This document shows positions 20,225 to 32,177 of a DNA stretch of 64,000 bases, piece by piece. How positions within the stretch are numbered: the first letter of the stretch is position 1; every line of letters starts with the position of its first letter. The stretch is from Picocystis sp. L7 (Eukaryota > Chlorophyta > Picocystophyceae > Picocystales > Picocystaceae): NCBI GenBank assembly GCA_020975725.1, contig QXJR01000005.1, positions 806,001 to 870,000 on the forward strand, given 5' to 3'. Under the pieces are notes generated by a model. It worked only from the letters and a program-made list of their open reading frames with translations, was not told the origin of the DNA and did not search any database. Both the position numbers and the translations under genes were made by a program.

Positions 20225-21157
20225 TCAAAAGCCCGCATTGCCTTCGTCTTCCATTTCAGATGTGGTAGCCACGTTTTCATCCTTCTCGTACACATTATGC
20301 AAGGCAATAGAGTCACGATGTTCTTGTAGCGCACGTTTAATGTATGCTTCGTGTGTGCCTGGATCGGGCCATTTGGTAGGAGCGCTTTCATGCAAGGTAT
20401 AAAACCTCATCCACTCTTTTCCGGCTCGCATGCGCACTCTTTCTTCCACAGCCGATTGGAAGATGCAGTTGAGGCGAGTTTTTGCTCGATTCCACTCCGC
20501 AGCGCTCTTTGCATGAGGTGCTCCGCCGGTACTAGGCGACGATGCAGTTGATCGCCTTCTCTTCTTGTGCGTATCCATTTGACAAGAAAGGCGCACCCTG
20601 CCTTCGGCGTCTAGCTTCGTTGTCCGTGCTACTCGGCCAGCCTTCAACGCGGACCGCTCTGCTTCCCTCGCCTCGTGCTGTTCGAGGAGGTGTTGCGCGA
20701 GCTCTTCCTCGTCCGTGTGGACACTAGTCCCACCTCGGCCCGTGGCAGCCCGTGCTTCCTGATTCCTTGTCTTCTGCGATGTCAATGCAGTACCGACATG
20801 GCGACGCAACGAGTCAATCGATAATGAGAAACCATCAAACATACGGTTCGGATCCGCTCTGAGCGCAAATTGCAAGCAATTCCATGCACCCATCGTTGCA
20901 ATGTTGCCTTGCTTGGTAAACGGGTTGCACGATTCGACACAACATTGGCGAAGCAAAGCAATTCGATGCTCACCAGTCCACACACCTCGTGCGACAACTT
21001 TTTTCGATGCCACAACAGGCACGATGTCTTGGGCCACGTTTTGATCCATCTCTTCCAGGGGTTGCTGTTCACTTTCCTGCGCCATGGTGTCGGGAATTTG
21101 CGCCTGCTTCTTCGCGCTCACCCCCCCTGCTTCCTCTTCGCACCTTGCAATCATCAA
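20225..21157 (-). CDS. Myb/SANT-like DNA-binding protein of Harbinger H2
   Basis: A 310-residue protein. Residues about 55-120 form a Myb/SANT-like domain (GVWTGEHRIALLRQCCVESC, then a helix with LQFALRADPNRMF). A Gly-Arg turn (ATGRGGTSV), a charged coiled-coil-like segment, a basic KKRRRS nuclear-localisation-like stretch and a C-terminal domain ending in the KWPDPGTHEAYIKRAL motif follow. That last motif is shared with the H1 protein at 270-1238. In the family, this protein binds the element ends and assists the transposase. The frame is intact, ending TGA. It runs convergent to the transposase, across the minisatellite. Starts at residue 1 or 2 (MM) or at the Met of MAQESEQQPLEEMDQ (about residue 25) are possible; the H4 copy conserves the latter. 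Confidence 0.82.
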   Translation of the reverse strand: MMIARCEEEAGGVSAKKQAQIPDTMAQESEQQPLEEMDQNVAQDIVPVVASKKVVARGVWTGEHRIALLRQCCVESCNPFTKQGNIATMGAWNCLQFALRADPNRMFDGFSLSIDSLRRHVGTALTSQKTRNQEARAATGRGGTSVHTDEEELAQHLLEQHEAREAERSALKAGRVARTTKLDAEGRVRLSCQMDTHKKRRRSTASSPSTGGAPHAKSAAEWNRAKTRLNCIFQSAVEERVRMRAGKEWMRFYTLHESAPTKWPDPGTHEAYIKRALQEHRDSIALHNVYEKDENVATTSEMEDEGNAGF

Positions 21158-21395
21158 TTGGTCGTTTCGGAATCGTGAGACAAGCCATTGGACACCGCTT
21201 GTGTACTGGCGGGAAAGGGATCGCTATCGGCGGTTCGAGGCATTGAAGGACATCCTTAGTTTTAGCATTAAACGGTCGATATTGTACAATCGCTGTCGAG
21301 GAAACCCGTCCCCCCGAGCCCCGATGTTTTCCCCGAAAAAACGAATCCCTCGAGAGGGTTTGAAAAATCGTCGTTAAATGGGATTTGGCACGAAC

Positions 21396-21440
21396 CCCGA
21401 TTTTTCATTTCTCGCGAAAAACGAATTCCTCTATTGGGAA
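21396..21440 (-). repeat. H2 right terminal inverted repeat
   Basis: The reverse complement of the left TIR at 11207-11251, with two mismatches. A 100-bp or so subterminal stretch inward (21290-21395) holds further CCCCGA/TCGGGG and TTTTTCGGGG blocks, which may be extra protein-binding sites. Confidence 0.88.
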
Positions 21441-24400
21441 TTTGGCGTGTCATTATCCTCGGTTTCATTCTCGGTTCTCAAAAGGGAATCCGGACCGGAA
21501 AAACAATGTGAAATATTGGACGAATCATTTCAAAAGATATCGATGAATAGGGCCAGTTTGTTACGAGACCTTACAAAATTTCTCGAGAAAGAAGGCCAAC
21601 ACGAAGGACCGAGTCGATGAGTGAACCATTCAGGCAACACACGGACCGGTGTGCCATCGTCCCAGGGAGCGAACCTAGCCGGGGAACGTGGGATGCGCGG
21701 GGAGTGGAAGAGATCTATGTGTCCACTCCATTTGAATACGGCTATGGTGGGGCTCATTGTCGGGTCGGCACGCCTTTCACGATCGATGCGATAGGAAGAA
21801 CGTTCTTGATCATCTCTTTTACAAGTGCGAGGTTTGTCCTTGCATCGAACCCACTAAACGGGCAACCAAGGGCCTTACCTCCAACAAGGCGACTCCATTG
21901 TCCAACCGTTTTCTAAACAATCCGATCAATCCGTTGGAAAGCTAGCAATCCGATGAGGGTGATGTATGGAAACGAAGGAAATCAACGTCAAAAACGATGC
22001 CCAACAAGGAGATGGCACGCTTTTCCACCCCGAATTGACCTGACACGAAAGCTCCACCTGCTCTCAAACAAATCGCCGTGAAAGCAACCAAAACAAACTG
22101 AACTTTCGCATCGTAGTGCAAGAATAACCCCAACACAAAACGTGAAGCTTCCTCGGCGATCTAAGTAGACTCCACTCGATACCAAAAGCGATGCCACTTG
22201 CTTTTGGATCCCCCCACGACTCGAGTCGACTCCACTTCATACCACAAGCAATGAAAAGCCTTCAAGAAGTTGTAATGTATCATCGGAAAGCTAGCATCTT
22301 TGTCTTTTCTAGTGTGTTGACTTGATTGTCGAAGTTGTATCGACAGAGGAATTTAGGTTAGGCAATATATTTTTACGTGCGGAGACGGCCAACGGTGAAA
22401 GAGCAGGGTGAAATTGTAAGTGACAAAAGTTATTCCGAATTCGAATTCCTCTAGTTGAGAATAAATGTTGTATGCGCTTCTGAGTCCCCTTTTTGGGATA
22501 TCGTCATATTTACATTTAGTGTTCTGCTTTTGCAAGTTAGAAATACCTTGGGTCATTGCACAACCATTATAATGAAAAGAACGTTTGTCGTACAATCCAC
22601 TTAATGTTCCCTTGACCGGTATCCACCCTAAAAAATGAATATTGGAACGTATCAAAATTGTCTAGACATAGTTTGTTTGTTTGTTTCCATTTATCCCCAC
22701 AAGTGCCGAGTGAGCAATGGAGGTGACAAGCGACACCCTTTTAAAACATGATCATTCTCAACGGCCAAACCAGCGAAGATCTTATTGCTTGGTTAACATT
22801 ACAACAACATACTTCAAAGGGTAGCAAAGCGAAATGTCTATCATTGGAAACGAGCCGTTTTAAGTATCGACTAATAGCTTTTCACTAGTAATGTGACATA
22901 GCACGAATCTTCTCTCGATTTCATGATAGATTACTTTACTCGTTGCCAAAAAAGAGCGCCTAGTGGAGTCTCTAATGTAGCCAAAACTGGGTTGATAGAA
23001 ACACCGAAATCAAATCGTGCAAATTGGAGTTATCCCTTAGACGTTTGAAGTCCCAGCATAATATTTGCTACACCATCCTAGTTTGAGGGCACTCCCCAAC
23101 GAGGACCACCTCCGTTTCCCTACACAGCAAATGCATATTGGATCTTACTTCATTGGACAAAACATCAACAAAAGAATCCTTTTTAGGCATGTACCGCACT
23201 AGATGATCCTCATGACCCCCAGAGAAGAAGCACCGGTCTATTCAATAGAGATTTGTCCTTTTCAAGGCCTCCAACGCGCGCACTTCCGTTTTACCATCCG
23301 TACGTCCTTTCGGATTGGCGTTGCTTCGCTGATTTTGTAAACTTTGGACCGACAATACCCTACTCCACTTTATAATTGTATGCAACATACTTGTGGATCT
23401 TGCCGTCCTTTGAGAGTGGAACGTTTAGAAGTCTCTTCAATGAGTTTGTAAGAGAATCTCAAAGCTTTTGCTCTAATTGGAATGTGTCGTGTGGAAGATA
23501 ACGGACCACACGGCACTCGAGGTAGTATTTACTTCTCAATTAGCAAAAGGTTAGACGTCAAATTGAACCGCGCAAAGAACCAATGCATGTCGGGAGACGA
23601 TTCGGAAGGTTCTCTATCTATTTCAAGTTGCCACGAGAGGCCTTCACGGAGATGCACAATGGGATACTCTTGTATCTCTATATCTACCTAGGGCAACAAG
23701 CAGCCAAGATGTTATTGTGGCTCCTATGCTATATTTGATGGAAGAGCACAAGCCATGCGGACGATGAAAGTGGTCGGGGCACTCCAAGTAGTTCCGTCTT
23801 GTAGGGGAAGATGGATCTTTGTTGAAAGAAAATGCCCCAATTCCGAATGTTCGCTCAAACAGGCACATCCTAGTCCCCTATCCTAGTCTAGACTTTTGCG
23901 GAAAGTATAGGGAGGAAGAGGCCCCTCAAACGGGAGCCAAGGATTGTTAGCCCCTTGCACTTAGCAACTCACAATATTCTCATGTTAAGTAGCGGGGGGC
24001 ACATCTACACTTGTAATAGCAAGAGGATTGAGTGAAAATGTCTATGCAACTACACTCACCGAGCAAAAGTTCATTCTTACCTCTTAGATCCGATTCATAA
24101 ACTTCATCAAACGCTTGAAATTGTTGCATTCGAAGGAACGTAGGTGTCATCGACGAATAAATTGGTTTTAAGGTGTCGATTGTATCCATTGACTTCTTAG
24201 AACGAAGAAGTTTGAACGTCATATTACACGTTATGAAGATATAAAGCGAGATTGCTTCGCAGAAACGAAGATTCGTTAGCAAACTCATAGTGAGCTTGTT
24301 ATACTCATACATGAAAGGAGGGTGTTAACGACATGAGACTTACGTGGAGGGTAAGATGCATTTGTTGAACCAAGATTGGGACCTTCTCACGCTTGTAGGA

Positions 24401-26397
24401 TTTCCTTTCTTGCTCTTCACGCGTGTGTCGTTGTCTAGGTAATTGAGTGATGTGACGATGCTCTCCCTCTTTAAGTTGCATCTTTATGGAGTCAACGCAA
24501 CCTAACGTAATTTGTTTCTCGAGGTGTGATGCTCTCTATAAGCATTCAAGGTACACGTCTTCAACGTCAAACTCAAGTTGACAGGCGCGTCCTTGAACTA
24601 TTCATTGGCTTATTACAACTAAAGCATGTTAGACTGTGGGACTCGCATTTTCCGCTGGGTTATTATTTAAATCACTTTACCTACTTGCGTTCTACCCATT
24701 AGTCTTTTTAAAGCATCGAACGACATGTCGCAAGGAATCTAATCCACCAGTTTCTACGAAAATTGGAAGTGTACCATGCAAAAAAGATTCTAATTGATTT
24801 ATACACTTTCACATTGTGGAGTCGTTAGCTTATAAAAGTACCCTAGTCGTACCATGATTTTGAAGCAAAGCGATCACACCAAGCATGTTCAATGGTACGA
24901 TGTATTTGACTTGAACGCAATGTGATGTATGCTCAATGCACGATTCTTCCATCTCCACACTGTGACCTTTACATTGGACATACAATCTTTGTCCGTTTGG
25001 TAACTCACTAGACGAAGGTAATTCATCGTTTTATTCTTCAAGACTTACAAAAGTTCATATACTAAGACAATCTTCAAGATAGAAGAATATTCAATTGTTT
25101 AATCCTTTGTACCAGAAGAAGTATGCCCTAACGCCCTCAAGCGCCACAGTTCTAAATGTAATCTCTTCAATGGGGAACTTTGCAGTTTTGCCCTAAGGTA
25201 CTCGTATTACTTTACCCATGGCAATTGTTCTATAAAATAGTTGAATAGCACTCGGCAACTTCTCATCGGCAAGAGCTACTTGATGCTCTCGATTAGAGAG
25301 GTTTAAAAACTATGCTTGACTCAATGGCTTTTCAATGTGTTCTGCCTTATTGTAGCTCAAACTCCAAAGTATGTGTAGAAAAGTTACTTCATCATAAACG
25401 TCAGGCATAATATCGTCATGAACATATCATTAGACATTGTAACGGACACGGACAATAGACGAAAATCTAATCAAATTCATGTTTTGCCTCACCAAGGAAC
25501 TAGTGTACTCTCACACTCTCCTAACATGTGTGAGCTTGTAATTGTATGCTTCACGTGCTTTCAATTTTTGAATGGGTATCAACGCATGAAATTTGCACAC
25601 AAAAGATGGATTGACTGTTTTGCTGCTCAAAGTTTCAGATGTTTTGCGGAGGGACAAGGCATAGCTACAGATGTGGACAACCATATTCAAAATTGGCTTT
25701 TCAAAGCAATCGCCCAATTCAAAATGAGAAGAAGCTCATCTTCACAGAACACGCGATGAAGATGCCCTGACCAGTAAAGCATGGAATGAATCTCCTCGTT
25801 CTCAGCGACTTCCTTCATGAAAAGTTGCAATTTGCATGAATTCCAGTAAAAAGCAGGCAATGATGAGAAGCATTTCTTCTGACAAAGGTGCCTTTAATGA
25901 CATGCAGTCTGGGGGATAGTATGTGCATTAAGTGTCTATCATGCGTTTTTATTCTCTATTTCAGTCTACGGTTGCACGTGTTGTCCACTCAAACACAGGG
26001 GTAGATCATGCAATCTCATTACCACTGTCGAAGAGCCTGCAGAACTTCAACTTCGTATAGGATCATGTGAGCTGGCTGAACTTACCCGATTTTGTGAGCA
26101 GCTACAACCATAAGTCAATGAGAAACCGGTTGCCATGGGAAAGCATGAGCTCAAGTGGCTGCACAATCGACGTGCTCTCCGAGATTGAAAGCGCCTGCTC
26201 CCAACAACGAGTAAGGTGCATCCAGACAAGTCGCGCCACTGTCCAATGGAATTGCCCTTTTACAAAACTATATTCGAAAGAGCCTAAGCAAGCCACCAAA
26301 TACCCATTCCGAGCCAAGTACTGCGTTCGAGCTCTTCCCATCCAACTCCTTCAAGAACACAGCCTACTCAGCAGGTCTACAAATTGTCGGGGATAGC
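21441..26397. other. AT-richer stretch with no recognisable gene
   Basis: Base composition shifts to visibly more A+T, and open frames fall to about 110 codons or less on both strands. No domain, long repeat or RNA gene was recognised. The longest frames (21617-21916, 23980-24312 minus, 25418-25759) have no known motif. A minus-strand open stretch near 23080-23240 reads DHLVRYMPKKDSFVDVL, which is protein-like and may be a trace of a decayed gene. Just below the STT3 stop, a good splice-donor-like CGG|GTAAGT on minus near 26084 might belong to STT3's 3' UTR or to an unrecognised gene. Confidence 0.5.
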
Positions 26398-28986
26398 TTA
26401 AAGCTGCGTTTGAAGGTACAAGGGCCTCTTTACGTTGTTGTTTTTGGCAGTGGACCTACTATCTATATTGGGATCATCTTTTACTTTGTATATGCGGACC
26501 ATCCAGTGGGTAGAGCTGTAAACTTCCTCAAAATACTTCAGTGACACGTCTGGCTTTGCAATAGCTGTCCTGCGCACTTTGTCAAACGCACGGACTCCGC
26601 CGGTTTGATCGCTCATTTCAGCGAAACGGTAATAGCTCAGCTTGTAAATCACGCTGTTTACCATAGCACTGCTTGCACCCTCTCCAATGGTGTACATTCC
26701 ATTCTCAGAGAGGTAATTCTTTTCCTGGATCTCTGGATAAACATCGCCACCTATCCTAACCATCCACAGAAATTTATTGATATCATCCGAAGGGTAACCT
26801 ATCAAACCACCAAAAACTACAAAGACATAGTCCACATCCAGCGATCGAAAGATATTCCAGCCTTTCTTCTCGCTGGATGACATAGCCCTGCCAACAGTTG
26901 CTATGTGGGTATTGTTCCAGGTATTATTGTCAACCACTGTTGTTCGATTGGCTAGGGCAGAAGTCTGATAGCCGTAGTCCCACCAAGAGGCTACAACACA
27001 GTCCTCCCCTGTGTTATCTTTCAGCCAAGTGTAGGATTCTCGGAAATCATCAAATTTGTACGTGCTTCCATCCCTCAGCTTGTTGTAAAGCACAATAGAC
27101 GGAGATGAATACATCTCCGAACCTGTGAATACACAGTGCACAATGTAGGATGCACATGCAAGGCCTAAAACAACTAGAGTGAGAAGAGCAGCATCTACCG
27201 GAATAGACCAGCTCCTTCTGCAACGGTCGTAAGAGAGCACTGGTTCCTTGGCAACTTCTAAATTTTGTGTAGCTTTCGATTTCCTTCTTTTCCCTTTGCC
27301 CTGGAGAGAATCCGAGGGCTCCGCATCTTTCACATTCGAAACATTCTTACCAAGGTTTTGGATGTGTTGGTCGCTGGACTTGTCATTCTCCATAAGCCAG
27401 ATCTGCACACTTTTGCAGAGAACTTCACAAACGGAGGAAAGAGCGATCCCTGCAAGACAACATGCCACAGGAGCAAGGACCAGCATCAAGCGAACCATGA
27501 CCCCGCTGAAGTAGACCGCGGTGAGGCAGTACAGCACAAGGAAGAGCGACACATCAGTCAGCGGCCTGAAACAAGCGACGAGCCCTGCAGGCAAGAGCAT
27601 GATGGACAAGTTGATGTCCATGAAGAAAGAGGTCCAAGGTGTCGGCTGATGTTCGCTGACGGATGCAATGATGGGAATGTACTTTGATGCATAGGTTGGA
27701 TCAAGCAGGGTAAGGGACCGCCCAGTCCATCCAAAGGTCGGGCTACCAAGGACGTAGGCACAAAGAGCAGAAACAGTCAAGGCGGCTCCCACTCCGAACG
27801 TCATCAACACAATGTACAGCATGGATGCAAAGGTCTTGGGTGGGAGGAGTCTCCTCAGCCATTGCACAAGGGCGACCACCTGGAGGATAGCAACTGCAAG
27901 GAAAGCTGCAAAGTGTTCTGAAGTCAACACCGCGTTGAATCCCACCACGGGAACGCAGCATGCCATCAAAGTGCCAAGCATCACCAGTGGCGTGTACGCA
28001 ATGTACAGCTTACTTGTACACCTACCCGAGACCATCATTGCAAGGCAGTGGATAGGTAAGAGATTGATGATAAAACTGTATCCACCCCAGCTGCATACCA
28101 TGTAGAAGTAGGCAATCGCATTGGCGGTCCCCCAAGCCAGCGATCCGGTATTCAACGTTTTCGCATACAAGAAGAAGGTGAGCATGAGCGCAAAGATGGC
28201 GATACCTTCGTTATCGTATGATCCAGCGACTGATCTGGAGATGTAGGACGGCACGATGGACGCAAACATCGCCGCCGCGAGCCCTGCACCACCACCCTTG
28301 ATTTCTCGGGTGAACAGGTAGGTGGAAAGTGCCATGGCGGCAGCAAACAAAGGTGCGGTGAAGACGCAAACGTCCATCACGTCCACGTCGATCCCCACCG
28401 TCTGCAACGCGTTCCACATGGTCCCTGCGGTGAACATGAGTCCAGGATAGACGGTCCCACCCACGTGCCTGCCCAACGGATACCAGGACCTGGTGTCGAA
28501 CCAGTTCCAGAACTCGTACATCCCTCGATCTGCGAACTGGACGGTGGCTCGGTAGTTGAAGTACGGATCGAATTCGTGGATCAGCTTGTCGTACTTGACC
28601 ACCTGGAACGGGACGAGCCGAAAGGGACGATCCGTTCGAACGCACCGCCAGGGTTGTCCGTTCGCGTGGACGGCCATCGTCAGCCTGGGTGCGTCGACGT
28701 GCCACCTGGAAGGCTTCTTCGCGATCTTCTTCTCCGATCCACGTGTCGCCTCGTTCGTGATCGCGCGTCTTCGCGATCGTTCGAAGCGTTCTCTCGTGGA
28801 TCGATCGCCACTCGCGCGAGGTTACGTTGGTGTTTTGTTTCGCGTTGGGCCGCGTCGTCCCGTCCGTTCCTTTCGACACGTCTTCCGTGTCCCACGCACC
28901 GAGAACAACCGTATGAGCGTGGCCATGCTGCAGACGAGCACCAATGCGATGGTTTCCACCGCGGTTCCACCTTTGGTGTTGGCCAT
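26398..28986 (-). CDS. STT3: STT3, catalytic subunit of oligosaccharyltransferase (2 exons)
   Basis: Exon 1 is 28986-28900, exon 2 is 28602-26398; joined they give 763 residues, close to the usual STT3 length of 700-830. The enzyme transfers the lipid-linked glycan to Asn in N-X-S/T sequons in the ER lumen. Visible motifs: the acidic EFDPYFNYR (Asp41) in the first lumenal loop, SYDNEGIA (about 158), SVSEHQP (about 343) in external loop 5, the signature WWDYGYQ (569-575), DNNTWNNT and the DINKFLWMVRIG segment with the DK-type Lys. About a dozen membrane helices precede the soluble C-terminal domain. The Lys-rich loop KGKRRKSK (about 465) is an insertion typical of species variation. Skipping the intron leaves an N-terminus lacking the first helix; splicing restores MANTKGGTAVETIALVLV as that helix. 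Ends in TAA. Divergent from the glycosyltransferase gene at 29728. Confidence 0.96.
28603..28899 (-). other. STT3 intron 1 (297 bp, phase 0)
   Basis: On minus the donor reads TTCTCG|GTGCGT and the acceptor TTCCAG|GTGGTC. Joining gives RLFS|VVKYDKLIHEFD, which matches the conserved STT3 N-terminus. The intron is open in the frame of exon 2, which makes a false unspliced start (Met at 28677) possible. Confidence 0.9.
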
Positions 28987-29727
28987 GACGAAGGCGCAAC
29001 CTGCGATCTCGCCGTCGAATGGCGCGAATGGGAAACCCTCCCCCTCGGGAAGGGAAAGATGGAATCTTCCAACCCCACGCCTGCCCGGTTTCGAACGGAT
29101 GGGACGACCGGTGGAACCCGAGGAAGAAGGGGGGTTGGGAAACGGGAAACGAAGGTTGGGGATCGGGAAATGCTTCCTCGAGGATGGAGGATCGGGAACC
29201 AAGGGGATCGACTGGGACGGCTTCGGGTCAAGACCCTGCCCTGCAACGACATCCACAATATCGATCCGAAACCAGATCCAACCTCTCGAGGAGCATCCGC
29301 CTGTTTGAAAGGGCAGATCCAAGACTGGGAGGCGGAAGAGAAGCGGATGGAATCGAGGGACGTGAATGCCGGATGCGTACTTGAATCCTCATCCTTTTCG
29401 ATCGGATGCGCCCGGTTGGGGGTAAGTCGCCAGTCAAGTCCGGAAGTCTGATCCACGTACCAAGAGACAATAGAGGTGAAGCTCGGCTCCTTTCCGAGGA
29501 TCCATCTTTCTCACCCCTCGATTCGATCCATCGCTCGCAGAATCTTTGCGGCAACCACGGGTGTCGTCAGGTGGAACACGATTTCGACGTCAGAAGCAAT
29601 CAAACTGTTTGTGCGTACGTCCCTTGTGCGAGACAGCCAAGTTCCATCAGGAACGGCGGGTACCAGCAGAATGGAGCCAAGCTTTCACTGGTAGCCATCA
29701 TGCTTCAACACGCGTACTGAATCCATT
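28987..29727. promoter_or_regulatory. Shared divergent promoter region of STT3 and the glycosyltransferase gene
   Basis: 741 bp separate two divergent start codons. It must contain both 5' UTRs and promoters. Overlapping open frames on both strands here have skewed composition and no domain. No TATA box or named site stands out. Confidence 0.5.
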
Positions 29728-31536
29728 TTGAAGAAAACAAGCCTTGTTTTGATCCTTGCACTCCTCATGCAAATAGAGTTCGTTCTCGGAAGCAATACCA
29801 CAGGGAATGCAAACGAAGTCTTCGTTACTTTTGTGGTTCCCAGCAAGGGCAGGAGAACTCTCTGCCGTGCCTTGGATTCTGTTTTGCGGCAGACGCAGCC
29901 CTGGTGGGAGGTGGTTGTTCTTCTAAACTTCCTGCAGTGGTCTGCATAAGACCCTCTCAAATATCTGTCACTGCCTGACAGAATCACAGAGGACAAGAGG
30001 TTCATTTTTCGGCAGGTCAAGCGTGGGGAGTTTCGTAGCAATTGTGCGGGGTCTATCCGCAATCTTGGAGTTCGCATGGCCCGAAGCCCTTGGGTAGCCT
30101 TTTTGGATGACGACGATGAGATATCTAATTTGTACGTTGAATTTCTTTGGAAGGAGGTGGAAAGAAATCATCCAAGACTGGTCATTTTTCGGATGTTTGA
30201 TAGGAGGCTCTCTCCGCAAATCCTCCCCCCTTTGAATGCTACATACCTTGAGCTTGACCACGTTGGAATCAGTTATGCTTTCTTCAAAAGATGGAACAGT
30301 CCAAGGTTCGTACATAGTACTGTTGAGGATTATAATTTTCTGGTAGATTTCTGCAATAATGCCTACGGATTATGCACACTTGCGCCAAGTTTGCTTTACT
30401 TTGTGCGTGGCTTTGGGAAACACTTACCACTTGCTCAGGGAACATACGTGGAGCAAGTTTCTTGTGCTGTCAACAGTGAAGTCAAACGCATACTCATGGA
30501 AGCAGAAGCAGATTGCCATGCACTGCAACCAAATCGGGTTAGCGAACTATTTATGTACACTGAGATGACGAGCCCTTTCTTTGGCTGGAATGTACAAGCA
30601 CTAAATGCAAGTATAGCTGCATCTACAGAACAAGGGTGTCGCCTACCGAGAGGGGGGCCTTTCCACGTCATCTTTGATGCTTTGACTCCACCTTGCATAG
30701 ATGACTTTATACAGGTACAAATGGAGCAGCCAGAAACAAAGCACTTCACCAATGAATACATCGCAAAAATGCAACAGTCAAAGCAGGTCTGGGCAATGAC
30801 GAAATTGGGGGCAGCGCAATTGTCAAAATATGTAAATTCTTCCAAGGTATTTGTAATACCAACGACAACGTACACAAGTCTTTTGCGAACAAACCAGGTG
30901 TGCAGGAAGAAGGGTATGGTCACCGTATCTGCAAAGCAGTATCACATGGGCTGTTATTACAGTTGGAATATCAAGGAATTATGGCTTGGTCATTTCAAAA
31001 ACAGTGTCTCTGCTCTTCCTTCGACCAAAGGTCAGTGCCGTACGCCGAATGTGGCGAACGAATGTCCCACACTACGACCCACCATAAAGTCAGATGTGTT
31101 GATGTTCGGTCTTCTGGAAGGGAGTGAGCAGTGTAGACGAGAAGAACTCTGTGTCAAGCTCGCAGAATCTGGGATCGATGCCATTTGCATACAAGGTGTG
31201 TTTGGGAAAGAACTCCAGATGTTTGTTTGCCACACTAAGATAGTCGTTGTTGAGCATTACTATAACACTTCGGCTTTAGAAACACATAGGATCGATCCCC
31301 TCATTCAGACAGGCAAGATAGTGGTGTCGGTTCCTTCAGGGGATGTTGAGTTGGATAAAAAGTACGCACCCTTTGTCATTTTTGCAAATCGAGATGAAAT
31401 AGTGGCAGTCATCAAGAAAATACTGTCCTCCATAGAACATCGCTTCTTGCGTGCGCATCAAAGAGCTAGGTTGTTTTCAAAGGAACTGAACAAACTCAAC
31501 CCACTATGTTTGGCACTCGAATCTTTGGATAGCTAG
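29728..31536 (+). CDS. Secreted/ER-Golgi GT-A (GT2-like) glycosyltransferase with an in-frame TAA or hidden intron
   Basis: The start gives a clear signal peptide (MKKTSLVLILALLMQIEFVLGS). Then comes the first Rossmann strand of a GT2-type fold (VTFVVPSKGRRTLCRALDSVL, residues about 34-54), NLGVRMARSPWVAFLDDDDE with the metal-binding Asp cluster near residues 127-130, and an acceptor domain (about 170-420). The C-terminal 120 residues (SDVLMFGLLEGSEQ onward) look like a second, GT1-like alpha/beta domain. The same frame runs through from 29728 to the TAG at 31534-31536, except for a TAA at 29947-29949, codon 74. Either this is a nonsense mutation in a host gene, or a short intron removes it: GT at 29911 and AG at 29990-29991 would delete 81 bp in phase, but would also delete an expected core strand. 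The donor sugar is unknown. Confidence 0.65.
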
Positions 31537-32177
31537 TCACACTTTTGCAAGTCTTGCTCTATAGTGCAATGCCATGAAGGCATAGGTGATTTGCCTTTCT
31601 CTTGAAGCTATCAATTATGAACCACAATCACCTGCATCTGGCACGAATGAGTCTTTCAAGCATCCATGGGCAACCATTGCCTTGAAGATTTGAAGCCACG
31701 CACAACTTGTTTCAGATAAATTCTATCCCAAGTTACAATTGTCCAGTTGGGTACCTTACATGGTGAGCATGAATAGATTGGTTGTTTCTCAATAGATCGG
31801 GTACAAAGAGGTTGCAAGATTCTTTGGGCAAGATTGAACTTGTTTGTACCCAGGTCATTAAAACATACAAACTTGTATGTAGTGGAGGTTTACGCTGTGG
31901 GGACTACTGTCTTGTGTGCATCGATTACTTCCTTGTGTTTGTTGGCTCCTGAGGTTGTGTCGATTGTTGAGACAATGTAGCACAACTCTATCTCATGTAT
32001 TGCAGCAGCTGCAAGCAAAAGAGGGAGCTTGACTAGACTAGTGAAGAAAAGTAAACATTCAATGTTGGGAAATTAGCATGGGAGTTGTCGAATGCAAGCA
32101 AGTATCCACATTTATAAGGCAGACGACGTAATAAAGGTTGTGCTCTTGTTCGTTGAAACAACCTGCTTGCAAGAATT
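31537..32177. other. 3' flank of the glycosyltransferase gene, nothing recognised
   Basis: No open frame longer than about 60 codons shows a motif; no repeats. Presumed 3' UTR and intergenic DNA up to the old LTR fragment. Confidence 0.5.

Larger units (their letters stand above)
11207..21440. mobile_element. Complete PIF/Harbinger-like element H2 (10.2 kb) with 45-bp TIRs
   Basis: The element is bounded by 45-bp terminal inverted repeats, 11207-11251 and 21396-21440, with about two mismatches. It contains a plus-strand transposase (11530-12705) and a minus-strand Myb-like gene (20225-21157), both with uninterrupted frames. Between them lies a 7.3-kb minisatellite, about 71 percent of the element. 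A 3-bp target duplication is expected for the family, but the bases outside the outermost matching position (GCC and TTT) do not agree, so the exact ends may lie a few bases inward. A second copy of the right terminal 500 bp or so, inverted, is present at 46351-46840. Confidence 0.88.

Noticed and set aside
26047-26396. Small gene just downstream of STT3
   Set aside because: Short frames on both strands with no family signature; a GTAAGT donor-like site near 26084 is suggestive only.
28211-28999. Second minus-strand frame of 262 codons over the STT3 5' part
   Set aside because: Arg-rich frame overlapping the real STT3 exon in another phase; a shadow.
29406-29731. Small plus-strand frames upstream of the glycosyltransferase
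   Set aside because: Three overlapping frames of similar length, no motif; more likely promoter and 5' UTR.
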